From: JADLBR01 sp020847615
GTDB taxonomy: Bacteria > Verrucomicrobiota > Verrucomicrobiia > JADLBR01
Assembly: GCA_026646655.1 (NCBI GenBank)
Contig: JAPKHT010000008.1
Span: 16,451 to 80,450 of the forward strand
Direction: 5' to 3'
DNA length: 64,000 nucleotides
Shown here: positions 9,401 to 17,245 of the stretch, one piece after another
Layout of the letters: each line of letters starts with the position of its first letter
Position numbering within the stretch: position 1 is the stretch's first letter
Notes under the pieces: generated by a model
The model's input: only the letters and a program-made list of their open reading frames with translations
Told to the model about the DNA's origin: nothing
Database searches by the model: none
Program-made: the position numbers and the translations under genes

Positions 9401-10618
9401 ATGAGACTCCGGGCCCTGCAGGGATTGCGACCGACGCCCGCGACCGCCCCGGCGGTGGCCGCGGTGCCCTATGACGTGGTGGACACCGAGGAGGCCCGCG
9501 CGCTGGCGGAGGGCAATCCCCTGAGCCTGCTGCACGTCACGCGGGCCGAGATCGATTTCCCGGAAGGGACCGACCCGCACTCCGACGCCGTCTACCGCCG
9601 CGCGTCCGAGAATCTGCATCGCCTCGAGCGCGAGGGCGCGCTCATCCGCGAGAAGGGCCCGTGCCTCTACCTCTATCGGCTCACGATGGGCCCGCACCAG
9701 CAGACGGGGCTCGCCGGGCTCTTCCACATCGATGACTACGCCTCCGACGTCATCCGCAAGCACGAGAGGACGCGGCGCGACAAGGAGGACGACCGCACGC
9801 GGACGGCGCACGAGCTCAATGCCCACGTCGAGCCGGTGTTCCTGGCCTACCGCGACGATCCGGCGATCGACCGGCTCGTGCAATGGGCGCAGGCCGCCGC
9901 GCCGCTCTTCGATCTGGTGGCCCCGGATGGCGTGCGCCACACGCTGTGGCGCGTGGCCGGCGTGGACACCTTCATCGGCGCCTTCGGCAAAGTCCCCGTG
10001 GCCTACGTCGCCGACGGGCACCACCGGAGCGCCAGCGCCGCGCGCGTCGGCCAGGAGCGCCGGTCGGCCAACCCGCGGCACACGGGCGAGGAGCCGTACA
10101 ACTGGTTCCCGGCGGTGATCTTCCCCGCCTCGCAGCTCCGCATCCTCGCCTACAACCGCCGGGTGCTCGACCTCAATGGCCACTCCGCGGCGGCGTTCCT
10201 CGATGCGCTGCGCGAGGTCGCCCCCGTCACGGCGGGTGCGCCGCCCGAACCCCGCGGGCCCGGCGAGGTATCGATGTATCTCGGGGAGACATGGTATTCC
10301 GTCGCTCTCCCCGGGCCCGCCTCCGATGATCCCGTCGCCCGACTCGATGTCTCCGTCCTCCAGGACCGCATCCTAGGCCCGGTCCTCGGCATCGATGACC
10401 CGCGCACCAGCCAGCGCATCGAGTTCATCGGGGGGATCCGCGGCACCGGCGAACTGGAGGCGCGGGTCCGCGCGCACGGGGGCGTCGCCTTCTCGATGGC
10501 TCCGGTCACCATGGCCCAGCTCATGTCTGTGGCGGACGCGGGGCGCATCCTCCCGCCGAAGAGCACATGGTTTGAGCCCAAGCTCCGCTCGGGCTTCTTC
10601 ATCCACGCGCTGGATTGA
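9401..10618 (+). CDS. DUF1015 family protein
   Basis: DUF1015 protein of about 405 residues, a family of unknown biochemical role sometimes found near serine and pyruvate metabolism genes. Recognised by the N-terminal LRALQGLRPTP...AVPYDVV, by the LLHVTR segment, and by the signature YVADGHHRSASAARVG. The start at 9401 is picked by comparison with the family's usual short N-terminus; an in-frame ATG at 9386 would add five residues. Neither has a strong ribosome binding site. No transmembrane or signal sequence is seen, so it should be cytoplasmic. It is divergent from the DUF1553 gene and converges on the permease at 10730. Confidence 0.88.
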   Translation: MRLRALQGLRPTPATAPAVAAVPYDVVDTEEARALAEGNPLSLLHVTRAEIDFPEGTDPHSDAVYRRASENLHRLEREGALIREKGPCLYLYRLTMGPHQQTGLAGLFHIDDYASDVIRKHERTRRDKEDDRTRTAHELNAHVEPVFLAYRDDPAIDRLVQWAQAAAPLFDLVAPDGVRHTLWRVAGVDTFIGAFGKVPVAYVADGHHRSASAARVGQERRSANPRHTGEEPYNWFPAVIFPASQLRILAYNRRVLDLNGHSAAAFLDALREVAPVTAGAPPEPRGPGEVSMYLGETWYSVALPGPASDDPVARLDVSVLQDRILGPVLGIDDPRTSQRIEFIGGIRGTGELEARVRAHGGVAFSMAPVTMAQLMSVADAGRILPPKSTWFEPKLRSGFFIHALD

Positions 10619-10634
10619 CTCGAATATTGCCGCG

Positions 10635-10690
10635 CCACCCCCCGCAGCCGAACGCGCGAGCGTTTGGCCAAAGCCTCGCGGCTTCGGCCA
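10635..10690. repeat. Family B palindromic repeat, copy 1
   Basis: About 56 bases matching 13800-13856: both begin ATTGCCGC, then carry the near-palindrome GCCGAACGC-n4-GCGTTTGGC (10647-10669 here) and end AAGCCTCGCGG. Copy 1 lies between the convergent stops at 10618 and 10730, where it could act as a bidirectional terminator. Confidence 0.6.
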
Positions 10691-10729
10691 CTTCTTTTGC
10701 CCCGGTGGTCCCTCGCCCCGAGCCGCGTA

Positions 10730-11812
10730 TCAGATCGGCCCCGGCGGGGGATGCGCGGTCTCCGCCTCGATGCGGGCCTTTTCGGCGGGCCACTTGGCGA
10801 GGAGGACCGCGACCCAGCGCAAGTCGTCGGTATTCTCCAGCGCGATCTTCAGGATCATGGTCAGCGGCACCGAGAGCAGCATTCCCATCGGGCCCCAGAC
10901 CCAGCCCCAGAACACCAGCGACAGGATCACCACCAGCGTCGAGATGCCAAACTGGCGCCCCTGCAAGGTGGGCTCGATGATGTTGCCCAGGGCCACGTTG
11001 ATCCCGATGTAACCGAGCATCACCAGGAACGCCTGGCCCGGGCCGCCGAACAGCCCGAGGATGATGGGCGGTATCGCGGCCAGGATGGACCCGATCGTCG
11101 GGATGTAGTTCAGCGCGAAGGCCACGATGCCCCACAGGATGGGAAAATCGACGCCGAGCAGGGCCGTCCACAGCCCCGCCAGGATGCCCGTCACGAGGCT
11201 CACGCCCGTCTTGATCCCGAGGTACTGCTGCACCTCGCCAACGATCTTCCGAAAGCGGCCCAGGTCGGCTTTCTCGCCGAGCAGGAAGCGCAGCTTCTCC
11301 GGGAAACCGGATGCCTCGGCCAGCATGAACACCATGATCAGCAGGACGAGGAACGTGCTGGAGAGCACGGAGGCCAGGCGGGCCACGGTGCCCTGCGCCA
11401 GGTCGATCACGGCGCCCGGGTCGATCAGGGAGAGCGGCACCTCCTTGGCCATCGGAACGCCCCGGTCGACCAGCCACTGCACCCCGTCCCGGATCAAACC
11501 CTCCATCTGCTTCCGGTACTTCGGGACGGCTGCCTGGAATTGGCTCAGCGACTCGGTCGCCAGAAAGATGACCACGCTGAGGACGGCGACGATGGCCAGC
11601 ACCGACAGCAGCACGGCGACGGGGCGCGGCACGCCGCGCCTCTGCATGCCCAGCATCATCGGCACGCTCAGGATCGCCAGAAACAGCGCCAGCGAGAAAG
11701 GCAGCAGCACCGGGGACGCCATCTTCAGGCCGTGCACCACCACGACCAGGCACGCCGCCACGAAGAGGAATCGCGCCCCCGCCTTGCTGCTGCCGCCCAG
11801 CACGGGGTTCAT
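10730..11812 (-). CDS. AI-2E family transporter (PerM-like permease)
   Basis: Integral membrane protein of 360 residues. The start at 11812 is supported by GGGGGGAG upstream; the open frame extends further but that part is compositionally non-coding. It shows paired N-terminal helices (FLFVAACLVVVVHGLKM and VLLPFSLALFLAILSVPMML), a helix near residue 70, a soluble loop, and a C-terminal cluster of hydrophobic segments with the family-typical run LGVDFPILWGIVAFALNYIPTIG and WGWVWGPMGMLLSVPLT. Members export AI-2, Na+/H+ or unknown solutes; substrate cannot be told. Divergent from the sulfite reductase gene, with about 240 bases between starts. Confidence 0.9.
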   Translation of the reverse strand: MNPVLGGSSKAGARFLFVAACLVVVVHGLKMASPVLLPFSLALFLAILSVPMMLGMQRRGVPRPVAVLLSVLAIVAVLSVVIFLATESLSQFQAAVPKYRKQMEGLIRDGVQWLVDRGVPMAKEVPLSLIDPGAVIDLAQGTVARLASVLSSTFLVLLIMVFMLAEASGFPEKLRFLLGEKADLGRFRKIVGEVQQYLGIKTGVSLVTGILAGLWTALLGVDFPILWGIVAFALNYIPTIGSILAAIPPIILGLFGGPGQAFLVMLGYIGINVALGNIIEPTLQGRQFGISTLVVILSLVFWGWVWGPMGMLLSVPLTMILKIALENTDDLRWVAVLLAKWPAEKARIEAETAHPPPGPI

Positions 11813-12050
11813 CGCACTCCCCCCGGCGCCGGCGGGTCCGCCTGTCGAAAGACCACGCTCACTCCCCCCACATGCCACGAACACCCGGCCGTTGCAAGAT
11901 TGCCGTGGCGCGCCGCACCAGGGGGGCGGGGGCGGCGCCCCCCCCGGATGGTCGGGACCGCGCTTGACGGGGGTCCTGACGGATTCATGATGCCCATAAG
12001 AGAATCTGGTTTGGCAAAAGGGCCCTTCCGGACAGCTCTGTGGAGGCACC

Positions 12051-13793
12051 GTGGCCAAGTCGAAAGTCGAGGAGATCAAGGAACAGAGCCGGCAGTTGCG
12101 CGGCACGATCGCGGAGACGCTCGCGGGCGAGGCGACGCATTTTTCCGAGGAGGACTACCAGCTGCTGAAGTTCCACGGGAGCTACCAGCAGGATGACCGG
12201 GACCTGCGCGCGGACCGCAAGAGGCAGGGCCTGGACAAGGCGTGGATGATGATGGTGCGCTGCAAGAGTCCGGGCGGCGACATGACCGCGGAGCAGTGGC
12301 TGGCGCACGACCGGATCGCGGACGAGCTGGCCAATGGCACCCTGCGCCTCACCAGCCGTCAGGGCGTCCAGTTCCACGGCGTGCTCAAGGGCAACCTCAA
12401 GGAGGTCATCGCGCGGATCAACCGCTCCGGCCTGACGACGCTGGGGGCATGCGGCGATGTCGTGCGCAACACCATGGCCCCCGCAACGCCCCTCAAGACG
12501 CCGGCGCACATCGCCTGCCAGTTGCTGGCGCGCGAGATCAGCCGCGAGTTCTTGCCCAAGACCACCGCGTATCCCGAGATCTGGCTCGACGGAGAGAAGC
12601 TGAACTTCGAGCCCGGCAAGGAGGTCGAGGAGCCGGTCTACGGGAAGCACTACCTGCCGCGGAAGTTCAAGATCGGCATGGCGGTGCCGCCGCGCAACGA
12701 CTGCGACATCTACACGCAGGACGTCGGGTTGGTGTGCCACGCCACGGCCGACGCGGTCGAGGGATTCACGGTCCTGGTCGGGGGAGGCTTCGGCATGTCG
12801 CACGGCCAGGCGCTAACGTACCCCGTGCTGGCGAGGCCCCTCTTCTTCGTCAAACCCGAGCACGTGATCGAGGCCGTGCTCGCCATCATCGCCGCGCAGC
12901 GCGACCACGGGAACCGCGAGGACCGCAAGCAGGCCCGCCTCAAGTACGTCATCGAGAAACACGGGATCGACTGGTTCCGCAAGGAGGTGCTGGCCCGCAT
13001 GAAGGCGCCGACCGCGCCGGCGCGGGAGGTGCGGTTCGACACCGTGGGCGACATGCTCGGCTGGCACGAGCAGGGCGACGGCAGGCTGTTCTGCGGCGTC
13101 CACGTCGAGCACGGGCGCGTCAAGGATGGCGAGGTCGCCCGATACCGATCGGCGTTCCGCGCCATCGCGCAGAAGATCGGGTGCCCCCTCCGCATCACGC
13201 CGAATTCGCGGATCCTGTTCTACGACATCGACCCCTCGCGGCGCGCCGAGGTCGACGCGATACTCGCGGGGCATGGCGTGCCCCTGCCGTCCGGCATGAC
13301 CGAGGCGCGCAAGACCTCGCACGCCTGCGTCTCGCTGCCCACCTGCGGCCTCGGTCTCGCCGAGAGCGAGCGCGTCTTCGGCTCCGTCATGGACAAGATC
13401 GACGCCGTGCTCCGCGATCTGAAATTGGACGGGGAACCCCTCCTGATCCGCATGACGGGCTGCCCCAACGGCTGCTCCCGGCCCTACAACGCCGACCTCT
13501 CCTTCGTGGGCCGCGCGCCCGGCAAGTACGCCTTCTACGCGGGCGGCTCGCACCGCGGCGATCGGCTCGCCGGCCTAGAAAAGAAGGTCGTCACCGAGGA
13601 GGAGATCCCGTCCGTCGTGCGCGGGTACCTCGAGGAGTTCGTCAGGGGGCGCAAGGCCGGCGAGTCCTTCACGGACTTCTGGGGCCGCACCCGCGGCAGC
13701 GGGGCCGCGCCGCACCCGTCCCAGTTCCACGAGGAGTTCGCCGAGCGCGCCGCCAAGGGCCCCGGCAAGGGCTGCTCCGGGGCGGAGGGCTGA
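12051..13793 (+). CDS. cysI: Sulfite reductase hemoprotein subunit (CysI-like)
   Basis: Six-electron reduction of sulfite to sulfide with sirohaem and a [4Fe-4S] cluster. Start is the GTG at 12051, preceded by TGGAGG. Two ferredoxin-like half domains and two sirohaem domains are arranged as in CysI: FHGSYQQDDRD near residue 45, LRLTSRQGVQFHGVLKGN near 100, and the cluster ligands CVSLPTC and CPNGC near residues 425 and 470. The QQDD and TSRQ signatures fit sulfite reductase better than ferredoxin-nitrite reductase, though the latter is not excluded. No CysJ flavoprotein or cysH is nearby, so the electron donor is unknown. At 580 residues it is near the usual length. Confidence 0.88.
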   Translation: MAKSKVEEIKEQSRQLRGTIAETLAGEATHFSEEDYQLLKFHGSYQQDDRDLRADRKRQGLDKAWMMMVRCKSPGGDMTAEQWLAHDRIADELANGTLRLTSRQGVQFHGVLKGNLKEVIARINRSGLTTLGACGDVVRNTMAPATPLKTPAHIACQLLAREISREFLPKTTAYPEIWLDGEKLNFEPGKEVEEPVYGKHYLPRKFKIGMAVPPRNDCDIYTQDVGLVCHATADAVEGFTVLVGGGFGMSHGQALTYPVLARPLFFVKPEHVIEAVLAIIAAQRDHGNREDRKQARLKYVIEKHGIDWFRKEVLARMKAPTAPAREVRFDTVGDMLGWHEQGDGRLFCGVHVEHGRVKDGEVARYRSAFRAIAQKIGCPLRITPNSRILFYDIDPSRRAEVDAILAGHGVPLPSGMTEARKTSHACVSLPTCGLGLAESERVFGSVMDKIDAVLRDLKLDGEPLLIRMTGCPNGCSRPYNADLSFVGRAPGKYAFYAGGSHRGDRLAGLEKKVVTEEEIPSVVRGYLEEFVRGRKAGESFTDFWGRTRGSGAAPHPSQFHEEFAERAAKGPGKGCSGAEG

Positions 13794-13799
13794 CCCGAG

Positions 13800-13856
13800 A
13801 ATTGCCGCAGCGCTTCCCGTGGCCGAACGCGTGAGCGTTTGGCCCAAGCCTCGCGG
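13800..13856. repeat. Family B palindromic repeat, copy 2
   Basis: Second copy of the element at 10635-10690, starting six bases after the sulfite reductase stop. The near-palindrome GCCGAACGC-GTGA-GCGTTTGGC lies at 13822-13843. A third, shorter copy of the core is at 25698-25719. Confidence 0.65.
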
Positions 13857-13901
13857 GCTACGCCGACGCGACTGACCTGCATCGGGCGGTCTTGCTTTGC
13901 G

Positions 13902-13937
13902 CCAGCCCGGCGGACTTGGCAAAGTCCGACGGGCTGG
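13902..13937. repeat. REP-like palindrome, family A (best-preserved copy)
   Basis: Fifteen-base arms with one mismatch (CCAGCCCGGCGGACT at 13902-13916 and AGTCCGACGGGCTGG at 13923-13937) and a six-base loop. It sits directly before the TAGGAG ribosome binding site of the amidohydrolase gene, so it is transcribed in that gene's leader. Confidence 0.8.
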
Positions 13938-13949
13938 TAGGAGTTGAAG

Positions 13950-14855
13950 ATGCCGCGAAAGAAGAACCCACGTGACGGGAAGTTCTCCATCGGGGTGATC
14001 CAGATGGCGCTGTCGGCGAGGCCCTCCGAGAACATGAAGGCCGCCGCCGCGCGCGTCGCGCGGGCCGCGCGCTCCGGCGCGCAGGTCATCTGCCTGCCCG
14101 AACTGTACCGGTCGCAATACTTCTGCCAGCGGGAGGACGCGGCGCTCTTCGACCTCGCCGAGCCGGCCCACGGCCCATCCTTCAAACTCTTCTCCGGCGT
14201 CGCGCGCAAGCACCGCGTGGCCCTCGTCGTGCCCTTCTTCGAGCGCCGCGCGGCAGGCCTGTACCACAACAGCGCCCTGGTCATCGATGCCGATGGCTCG
14301 CTCGCCGGACTCTACCGCAAGATGCACATCCCCGACGACCCGGCCTATTACGAGAAATTCTATTTCACGCCCGGCGATCTCGGTTTCCGCGCATTCGACA
14401 CGCGATTTGGCCGCATTGGCGTGCTGATCTGCTGGGACCAGTGGTACCCCGAGGCCGCCCGTCTCACCGCGCTCCAGGGCCCCTCGGTCCTCTTCTATCC
14501 CACCGCCATCGGCTGGCACCCCGAGGAGAAGAAACGGCTCGGCGAACGCCAGCGCGATGCCTGGTTCACCGTGCAGCGCGGCCACGCCATCGCCAACGGC
14601 ACCTACGTCGCCGCCGCCAACCGCACCGGCCTGGAGCGGCCCGTGAAAGGCCAGGACGGCATCGAGTTCTGGGGCACCTCCTTCATCGCCGACCCGCAGG
14701 GTGCCGTCGTGGCCAAGGCCGGCACCGCATCCGAGGAGACGCTCATCGCCGAGGTCGACCCGGCCCACCTGGAGGACATCCGCCGCAACTGGCCCTTCCT
14801 CCGCGACCGCCGCATCGACGCCTACGGCGATATCACCCGCCGCATGATCGATTGA
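13950..14855 (+). CDS. aguB: Carbon-nitrogen hydrolase, N-carbamoylputrescine amidase-like
   Basis: Nitrilase-superfamily enzyme of 301 residues. The Glu-Lys-Cys catalytic triad is visible: Glu51 in CLPELY, Lys124 in YRKMHIPDD and Cys161 in LICWDQWYPEA. The MHIPDDPAYYEKFYFTPGD stretch is typical of N-carbamoylputrescine amidase, which converts N-carbamoylputrescine to putrescine, CO2 and ammonia. The ATG at 13950 follows TAGGAG at the right spacing; a TTG at 13944 is an unlikely alternative. The usual partner, agmatine deiminase, is not next to it. A palindrome precedes the ribosome binding site and another follows the stop. Confidence 0.88.
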   Translation: MPRKKNPRDGKFSIGVIQMALSARPSENMKAAAARVARAARSGAQVICLPELYRSQYFCQREDAALFDLAEPAHGPSFKLFSGVARKHRVALVVPFFERRAAGLYHNSALVIDADGSLAGLYRKMHIPDDPAYYEKFYFTPGDLGFRAFDTRFGRIGVLICWDQWYPEAARLTALQGPSVLFYPTAIGWHPEEKKRLGERQRDAWFTVQRGHAIANGTYVAAANRTGLERPVKGQDGIEFWGTSFIADPQGAVVAKAGTASEETLIAEVDPAHLEDIRRNWPFLRDRRIDAYGDITRRMID

Positions 14856-14857
14856 CC

Positions 14858-14890
14858 AGGAATCTGTCGGACTGCGTCCGCCAGATTCCT
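14858..14890. repeat. REP-like palindrome, family A, after stop
   Basis: Arms AGGAATCTGTCGGAC (14858-14872) and GTCCGCCAGATTCCT (14876-14890) pair with one mismatch across a three-base loop. It starts three bases after the amidase stop, so it could form a strong 3' hairpin, but there is no following T-run. Confidence 0.75.
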
Positions 14891-15101
14891 CGCTCGCGCT
14901 GGCGCGCGAGGAGGCGCGACCTGCGAGTTCTGCCACAACATCGCTCGCGACCCCGTGCACGCCCACGACTGCCACCCACGCTGCTCCACGTGCCGCCGTC
15001 GACCGCGAGCATCTGACCTTCCGCCACCAGGTACGCCGCTTCCGCCTCACCGATGTCCGCGGGAAGGTCGCAAGGCCGATCATCGCTTGACCCTGAGAAC
15101 C

Positions 15102-15809
15102 CTATCCGCCGATCCGCCAAGATCCATGAACAATGCACAGCTCTTTGCGAAGATTCGAGATCGTTACCTTCGCATCGGACCTGTCCAACTTCAACCGAAA
15201 GTCCGGTGGCGTCTTTCCCACAGGGATGTCGACGGTGGGACCATCTGCGCGGAAGAACCGCTGAGGGACATCCAAGATCGGCTCGAACAGCGTTCCGGGA
15301 ACTTCCACAAGCTCGTAGACGGACGTCTTGGCGAAATAGCGCAGTTGGAAGATCCCGTCGACCTCCGTCGTGTATCGGCGAAAGAGTTCGATTGTAAGCT
15401 GTTGGCGTCTCCGCGCGGTGCGGCAGTCCTGGATCCAGGCCGCCTCCGTGAGCTTGCTGATGTGAAGGATCGAGTCCCGCATCGATTGAGCCTTCGACGA
15501 CTTGAGGCTCAGGCGTTTTCCATGGACGGAAATGTCCCAAAACCGTTGTCCTTTCGGCGCGACCTCAATTGCGAGACCCGCCTGTCGGCAAGAGGCCTCG
15601 AACGCGGCCTCGAATCCCTCCTGGAACAGGGGATTCCCCATGAACACGTGCTGGGCAAGAAGACGCGAACGAAACTCATCAGCAAACGCCCGATCGACAA
15701 GATCAGATTCGGGATTGATCTCTTCTCGGCAAGGAGTCCTTAGGGCAGCGACAAGCTCTGCGACGCGGCGCCCCTCGGCTTGGTTAAGCGGCGGATCGAA
15801 GGTTTGCAT
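15102..15809 (-). CDS. Candidate type II restriction endonuclease
   Basis: I do not recognise the family by sequence. The case rests on context and one motif. The gene overlaps the 3' end of the cytosine-5 methyltransferase by 26 bases, the classic arrangement of a type II restriction-modification pair. The 235-residue protein has FWDISVHGKRLSLKSSK near residues 89-105, which fits a PD-(D/E)xK-type active site (Asp ... LSLKS). Base composition is clearly lower in GC than the flanks (for example 28 of 60 at 15121-15180 against 44 of 60 at 14761-14820), consistent with transfer. The ATG at 15809 has no evident ribosome binding site, so coupling to the methyltransferase is likely. Recognition sequence unknown. 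Confidence 0.65.
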   Translation of the reverse strand: MQTFDPPLNQAEGRRVAELVAALRTPCREEINPESDLVDRAFADEFRSRLLAQHVFMGNPLFQEGFEAAFEASCRQAGLAIEVAPKGQRFWDISVHGKRLSLKSSKAQSMRDSILHISKLTEAAWIQDCRTARRRQQLTIELFRRYTTEVDGIFQLRYFAKTSVYELVEVPGTLFEPILDVPQRFFRADGPTVDIPVGKTPPDFRLKLDRSDAKVTISNLRKELCIVHGSWRIGG

Positions 15810-17013
15810 GGAAAAGTGACGGTTGCGCCGACCGGATGATGTCTGACTTTCGCAAGTGGGTCTGCGGCAGAATCACGCTTGCGATTTCAGGCCGTTTGCC
15901 GGTCAGAATCCAGTGGCAAACGTGGGCCAATTGGAACGCGACGAGAGGCGGCACGGCGTCGCCGATGTGCCGATACATATTCGAGATTGCCGTGCCATAG
16001 AACTCGAAATCGTTTGGGAATCCTTGCAGCGCGGCCATCTCGCGGACCGTGCAGAGACGATTCTCCTGGGGGTGCGCGTACCTCCCGTTACCAATGTGCG
16101 CGCACTCACGCTTGATGGTGGGCGCCGGCTTGTTCCACGCCATTCGACCATATACATCGGGGTGGGAGCCGAACTTGCGCGCCGCCGCCCGCCTCTTCAT
16201 GGCATCAGTCAGAAGCGACCCCGAGTCCGGGCGCGCCAGCAGGTCCATCCATGATCCGCCGTCCTTGGGTACGGAGGCCAAGCGGCGCTCCACTTCGGGA
16301 TCTGCAAAACGAGGATACAGATCGCTCCCCGAGGAGCGTGCGTCAATCGAAGAGAACGCACGACGGACGGTGATGGCCTCTGGCCTGATCGCCCACCCGT
16401 CCCAGAGTGCGTCTAGGGTGAACAACGGCAGATTGGACCTTGCCGCGATCACGATGGCCCGCTCCCGCTGCTGCGGCAAACCGAAGGCCGAAAGCATGTA
16501 ATTCCGGCCAACGACATTGTAGCCATTCTGTTCGAGGAATTCCCTGAACCAGACGAAGTGGTGGTGGAAGTTCCCGCGGATGAGCTCGCGGGCGTTCTCC
16601 ATCACCACGATTTCGGCGTTGAGCGCAACCGCGAATTGAGCCGACTTACGAACAAGGCTGTTGCGCTTATCGTCTCGCAAGTGGTTCATCGGGTTTGTCC
16701 GACTGAAACCGGTGCAGGGCGGACACACCGTGAGAACGTGAATGGGAAGGCCCGGTGGTATGCCTAGCGCCTCGCCTAGGTCTTCCGGGGCGATCCGGGA
16801 AAGGTCGATGGCCGTCGGCTCGATGCCGAGATTTCTCTGGAACGTCGTGTTGCATTGGAGCGTGCCCACGCCAACGCTGGGCTTTCCAATTTCGGCGTCT
16901 GCGGCCGCGACGATCTCGAACGCCGAATGGCTCTGGAAACCGAAGCTCATCCCGCCCGCTCCAGAAAAGAGATCCGCGAAGCGGAATGGGGGCATCTTGC
17001 CGTTCGGGGCCAC
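15784..17013 (-). CDS. DNA (cytosine-5-)-methyltransferase
   Basis: AdoMet-dependent m5C methyltransferase of 409 residues. Conserved motifs occur in order: I FADLFSGAGGMSFGF, IV VCPPCTGFSRT with the catalytic Cys, VI VVMENARELI, VIII QQRERAIVIA, IX KPAPTIKREC and X YRHIGDAVPPLVA. The target recognition domain lies between VIII and IX. The GTG start at 17013 is favoured because GGAG lies six bases upstream and the protein then begins shortly before motif I; an ATG at 17130 or 16995 is possible. Lower GC than neighbours. The overlapping downstream gene is the candidate restriction partner. Its specificity cannot be read from sequence. Confidence 0.93.
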   Translation of the reverse strand: MAPNGKMPPFRFADLFSGAGGMSFGFQSHSAFEIVAAADAEIGKPSVGVGTLQCNTTFQRNLGIEPTAIDLSRIAPEDLGEALGIPPGLPIHVLTVCPPCTGFSRTNPMNHLRDDKRNSLVRKSAQFAVALNAEIVVMENARELIRGNFHHHFVWFREFLEQNGYNVVGRNYMLSAFGLPQQRERAIVIAARSNLPLFTLDALWDGWAIRPEAITVRRAFSSIDARSSGSDLYPRFADPEVERRLASVPKDGGSWMDLLARPDSGSLLTDAMKRRAAARKFGSHPDVYGRMAWNKPAPTIKRECAHIGNGRYAHPQENRLCTVREMAALQGFPNDFEFYGTAISNMYRHIGDAVPPLVAFQLAHVCHWILTGKRPEIASVILPQTHLRKSDIIRSAQPSLFHANLRSAA

Positions 17014-17245
17014 ACTGAACTCCGGGTGACTCTCGCGAAGGTCCCCGGTGGTCTTGCCGTGAGATCGCCTTTGGTTTCCGGGTCGACTCTTTGGCGTGTT
17101 TGGGCCTCGCGGATGTCGCCGTCTCCTCACGGCCTCCCCCTATCGCAACGCTCATCAACGAACTCGAAGGATTTCATGGCGTTTCCGAATCGATGCTATC
17201 ATAAGCAGCGAGTGGCGCGAGCGGATTGTTGATGGGGGCGCAGGC

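Noticed and set aside
12242..13834. 530-codon frame overlapping the sulfite reductase gene on the same strand
   Set aside because: Arg-rich +1 shadow of the sulfite reductase frame, which carries the iron-sulfur ligands.
14858..14890. Rho-independent terminator after the amidase gene
   Set aside because: A strong hairpin is present but no T-run follows; it belongs to the family A repeats, so it is listed as a repeat.
14912..15010. Cys/His-rich piece (CEFCHN ... DCHPRCSTC) that looks like a zinc-ribbon remnant
   Set aside because: No start codon, no continuation into a recognisable fold, and no support from neighbours. Could be a fragment of an HNH-type gene, but not enough to annotate.
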